From positions 1-7,764 of the forward strand of contig CAMCFL010000130.1 of the NCBI GenBank assembly GCA_945873715.1: 7,764 nt of DNA, read 5' to 3'. Below the pieces are notes generated by a model. The model was not told where the DNA came from and did no database searches. It saw only the letters and a program-made list of their open reading frames with translations. This stretch comes from Akkermansia muciniphila. GTDB taxonomy: Bacteria; Verrucomicrobiota; Verrucomicrobiia; Limisphaerales; UBA9464. The position numbers were made by a program, and so were the translations under genes. The first letter of the stretch is position 1, and each line of letters starts with the position of its first letter. Below, piece after piece: positions 4,971-7,764 of this stretch.

Positions 4971-7764
4971 ATGACGACAAAGTTCTTCCGCTTCTGCGGC
5001 CTCTTGTTCGCCGGTTTCCTCGCCATCGCGAGCCAGGCGGCCGATCCGCTCCGGGTCTTCATCCGGGCCGGGGTCAAGACCCACGGCCCCGGTCAACACG
5101 ATCATCCCCGGTTTCTGGGCGAGTACACCCAGTTGCTCGGGAAACGTGGGATCCAGGTGGACGGTGCGATGGAATTCCCGTCGGCCGCCCAGTTGGAGAA
5201 GACCGACGTCGTGGTCATTTTCGCGGCCGACGGCATGAAGATCGTCGGGGAACAGCGCGCCCACTTTGAGAAGTACCTGCAGCGCGGCGGTGGGCTGGTC
5301 GTGTTGCACGACGGCGTGGTTTCCGGGGATCAGCACGACTGGGCCAAGCAGGTGACCGGTGGTTCCTGGCGTTGGGACGGCGAGAAGAAGACCAAATGGT
5401 ACGAGGGCGAAGTAGGCGTCTACTTCGTGAACCTGGATCACCCGGTGGTGAAGGGCTTCTCGAACTTCGATTGGAAGGACGAGATCTACTACGACCTCGA
5501 CATGGCACCGGACGTGAACGTGTTGGCGACCAGCTTCCATAGCGTGTTCGTCATCGCGCCGCAGATCTGGACCTACGAGAAGACCTGGCCGGGCGGATCG
5601 AAGCCGTATCGGTCGATCGTTTCCCTTCCCGGTCACGAGTACGTTTCCTTCCAGAGCCCGCATTACACCGCGCTGATCCTCCGCGCGATCGCCTGGGCCG
5701 GTCATCGCGAGAACGTCGAAGAGTTTTGCAAGCCGGAGGAATTGGCCTCCATCAAGTATCCCGAGGGCGGTCCGGTCGCGCCGGCGAAGGCGGCGGAACG
5801 GATGAACCTCCACCCCGAATTCGAGGTGAAACTGGTGGCCTCCGAGCCGCTGATCGAAAAGGTCATCTCCCTCGATTGGGATCCCACCGGCAAACTGTGG
5901 GTCGCCGAGACGCCCGAGTACCCGGGCGGCCGGACCATCAACAAGAACGATCGCCCCGTCGCTCCCTGGTCCATCAAGAACCCCGGGGCCACGCCTGCCG
6001 GTGACAAGGAGGATCGTCCGGTCCGCGACCGCATCTCGTGGCTGGAAGACACCAACGCCGACGGCGTGATGGACCGGAAGCATGTGTTCGCCGAAGGCCT
6101 GGAACTCGTCACCTCGCTGGTCTTCCACAAGGACGGTGTGATCGTGGCCCAGGCACCGGAGATCCTCTGGTTGCGCGACAAGAACGGCGACGGCGTCTGC
6201 GACATGGTCGAGGGCAGCGAAAAGGTCACGCTCTTCACCGGTTTCGGCAATTTCGACACCCACGCCGTCATCAACAACTTCCGCTGGGGCATGGACGGGT
6301 GGATCTACGGAGCCGTCGGCTACAGTGCCGGTGCGCCCAAGTCGCCCGACGGCAAGAAGGAGTTCGGCCGCATCACCGCCGGGGTGATCCGGTTCCGTCC
6401 GGACGGCAGTGCGATCGAGCAGTACGCCGCGGGTTCGTGCAACACTTGGGGCTTTGATTTCGCGCCGGACGGCGAGGCGTTCTACACGACGGCCACCTGC
6501 GGGGAGCATTTCCTGCACGTGATCATGCCGGAGAAGGCGTTGGCCAAGGCCTCGGTGGGTGGCATCCGCTCCTCCTTCGTGGCACCCGATCACCAGAAGA
6601 TCTTTCCGGCGGTGAAGCACACGCGCCCGGCCTACGTTCAGATCGACTGGGTAGGCTTCTTCACGGCGGCGGCGGGTTGCTGCATCTACAACGGCGGTGC
6701 CTGGCCAGATCGTTACAACTCCTCCCATCTGACCTCGGAGACGACCATGAGCCTCGTTCACAACGAGCTGATCACTGCCAAGGGCGTCTCCTACACGGCA
6801 TCGAAGGAGCAGGGCAGGGAAGAGACCGAGTTCGTGGCCTCGACCGATCTCTGGTTCCGGCCGGTCCATGAACGGATCGGTCCGGATGGTGCCCTTTACA
6901 TCGTCGACTTCTACAATCAGGCGGCCATCCACAATGACACGCGCGGCCCGGCCCATGGCGCGCGCAATGCGGCCACCCGCCCGGATCGCGATCATCATTT
7001 CGGACGGATCTGGCGCGTTCAGCACAGGCAGTCCAAGGCGCTTCCCCCCTGGAAGTTTGACCTCAAGAATCCTGCCGGGGTGGTGCGTCTGCTGGAGCAC
7101 CCGAACGGTTGGGTCCGCGGTACCGCCCATCGCCTCCTGAGCGAGCAACCGCCGTCGTTCGCACAGCAGAATCTGCTCGACGCGATCCGCCCCAATCAAC
7201 CGGCCCAGACCCGAATCCAAGCCCTCTGGGTGCTCCACCAGGTCGGTCGTCTCGATCAGCAGAACCTGGTGGCCTGCCTCAATGACAAGGATCCGACCCT
7301 TCGCAAGAACGCCCTCAAGGTGGTCAGCGAAGAGACCGTCTGGAAGTCGGCCAGCCCGGTCGGTGGCGCGGTTCGCGCCTCCATCCGTTCCACGGATCCG
7401 CGCTCGCAGCTCAACGCCCTCATCGCCCTGGGTGGTCTCGACGCCACGGTGGATGTCGCGGACGAGATCGTCGCCCTCTGGCCGGAATTGAAGGACAAGC
7501 ACCTCCAGTCCGCCGCCCTCGGCGTGGCGGCGAACCATCCGGTGATGTTCCTTGAGGCCGCCTTCCGGGCCAAGGACCCGGCCTTCGTGGCAGACTTCGT
7601 GGGTCACACGGTCCGCATCCTCGCCAACCAGCAGGACGCCTCCCAGGCGGCGTCCGTCGTTGCTCTCCTTGCAAGGCAACCGGCCTCGGCAGACGCCCTG
7701 AAGCAATCGGCCCTGGAGACGCTGGCCTTGACGCTCAAGGCCGATGTCGCCCCCGCGTGGAGCG
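4971..7764 (+). CDS. Secreted ThuA-like / PVC-type dehydrogenase propeller / HEAT-repeat protein (3' end missing)
   Basis: 931 codons are visible and the frame is still open at the edge. Signal peptide: MTTKFFRFCGLLFAGFLAIA, cleavage near SQA (about 23). ThuA-like domain, about 26-255: HGPGQHDH (38-45), GGGLVVLHDG (106-115), DEIYY (170-174) and GHEYVSF followed by LILRAIAWA (231-252); this glutamine-amidotransferase-like fold is linked to carbohydrate use. Propeller of the PVC 'membrane-bound dehydrogenase' type (TIGR02604-like), about 285-685: LVASEP (298-303), LWVAETPEYPGG (319-330), two Ca-loop-like motifs DTNADG (360-365) and DKNGDG (403-408), then IGPDGALYIVDFYN (636-649) and GRIWRV. HEAT-like helical repeats run from about 700 to the edge. 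Family members usually end in a c-type cytochrome module; no CXXCH occurs in the visible part, so that cannot be tested. AGGA (4957-4960) lies 10 bases before the ATG. Likely role: periplasmic oxidation of sugars or polysaccharide products. The substrate is unknown. Confidence 0.93.
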   Translation, partial: MTTKFFRFCGLLFAGFLAIASQAADPLRVFIRAGVKTHGPGQHDHPRFLGEYTQLLGKRGIQVDGAMEFPSAAQLEKTDVVVIFAADGMKIVGEQRAHFEKYLQRGGGLVVLHDGVVSGDQHDWAKQVTGGSWRWDGEKKTKWYEGEVGVYFVNLDHPVVKGFSNFDWKDEIYYDLDMAPDVNVLATSFHSVFVIAPQIWTYEKTWPGGSKPYRSIVSLPGHEYVSFQSPHYTALILRAIAWAGHRENVEEFCKPEELASIKYPEGGPVAPAKAAERMNLHPEFEVKLVASEPLIEKVISLDWDPTGKLWVAETPEYPGGRTINKNDRPVAPWSIKNPGATPAGDKEDRPVRDRISWLEDTNADGVMDRKHVFAEGLELVTSLVFHKDGVIVAQAPEILWLRDKNGDGVCDMVEGSEKVTLFTGFGNFDTHAVINNFRWGMDGWIYGAVGYSAGAPKSPDGKKEFGRITAGVIRFRPDGSAIEQYAAGSCNTWGFDFAPDGEAFYTTATCGEHFLHVIMPEKALAKASVGGIRSSFVAPDHQKIFPAVKHTRPAYVQIDWVGFFTAAAGCCIYNGGAWPDRYNSSHLTSETTMSLVHNELITAKGVSYTASKEQGREETEFVASTDLWFRPVHERIGPDGALYIVDFYNQAAIHNDTRGPAHGARNAATRPDRDHHFGRIWRVQHRQSKALPPWKFDLKNPAGVVRLLEHPNGWVRGTAHRLLSEQPPSFAQQNLLDAIRPNQPAQTRIQALWVLHQVGRLDQQNLVACLNDKDPTLRKNALKVVSEETVWKSASPVGGAVRASIRSTDPRSQLNALIALGGLDATVDVADEIVALWPELKDKHLQSAALGVAANHPVMFLEAAFRAKDPAFVADFVGHTVRILANQQDASQAASVVALLARQPASADALKQSALETLALTLKADVAPAWS

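Noticed and set aside
4800..7706. A 968-codon open frame on the minus strand
   Set aside because: It is the antisense of the ThuA/propeller/HEAT gene. Its translation is rich in Arg, Gly, Val, Asp and His with no family motifs, while the plus strand has clear domains throughout. Long antisense frames are expected in high-GC coding DNA.
1..7764. CRISPR array, tRNA or rRNA genes, transposase
   Set aside because: No regularly spaced direct repeats, cloverleaf-like segments with a tRNA T-loop, conserved rRNA stretches or transposase motifs were noticed on either strand. The repeats present are palindromic and only two copies of one family are seen.

Overview
The window is a high-GC stretch of chromosome that most probably comes from a Verrucomicrobiota-type (PVC superphylum) bacterium. 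The clearest sign is a long secreted protein with a ThuA-like domain, a PVC-type 'membrane-bound dehydrogenase' beta-propeller and HEAT-like repeats. Supporting signs are a compact ECF sigma / one-TM-protein locus, a secreted jelly-roll-like protein ending in an F-R-L type tail, weak Shine-Dalgarno use, and palindromic repeats between genes. The phylum call rests on family knowledge, not on a marker gene.

Left part (1-1603, minus strand). Read in the direction of transcription, this holds a small secreted Lys/Glu-rich protein (1603-1229), a strong palindrome with a short leader ORF (1158-1067), an ECF-type RNA polymerase sigma factor (1080-505), a one-TM protein that looks like a small anti-sigma factor (445-107), and the start of a membrane protein (110 to the window edge). 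The last two overlap by ATGA and should be translationally coupled. Together they form a probable envelope-stress signalling operon. The palindrome followed by a T-rich tract separates the secreted-protein gene from the sigma operon and may act as a terminator or attenuator.

Middle part (1604-4160, plus strand). A divergent promoter region leads to a secreted TPR protein (1721-2722). Five bases after its stop is a 45-codon putative lipoprotein ORF that ends at the edge of a roughly 200-bp block of hairpins (2861-3058). A secreted jelly-roll-like protein (3110-3997) follows. It is bracketed by two copies of one REP/BIME-like palindromic element in opposite orientation (2961-3070 and 4034-4151).

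Right part (4213-7764, plus strand). A four-TM protein of unknown function (4213-4836) is followed by the large ThuA/propeller/HEAT protein (4971 onward). That gene runs off the window, so the C-terminal cytochrome c domain common in this family cannot be checked. No tRNA, rRNA, CRISPR array, transposase or complete insertion sequence was recognised. The most unusual structures are the leader ORF/palindrome ahead of the sigma factor and the inverted pair of double-hairpin repeats.
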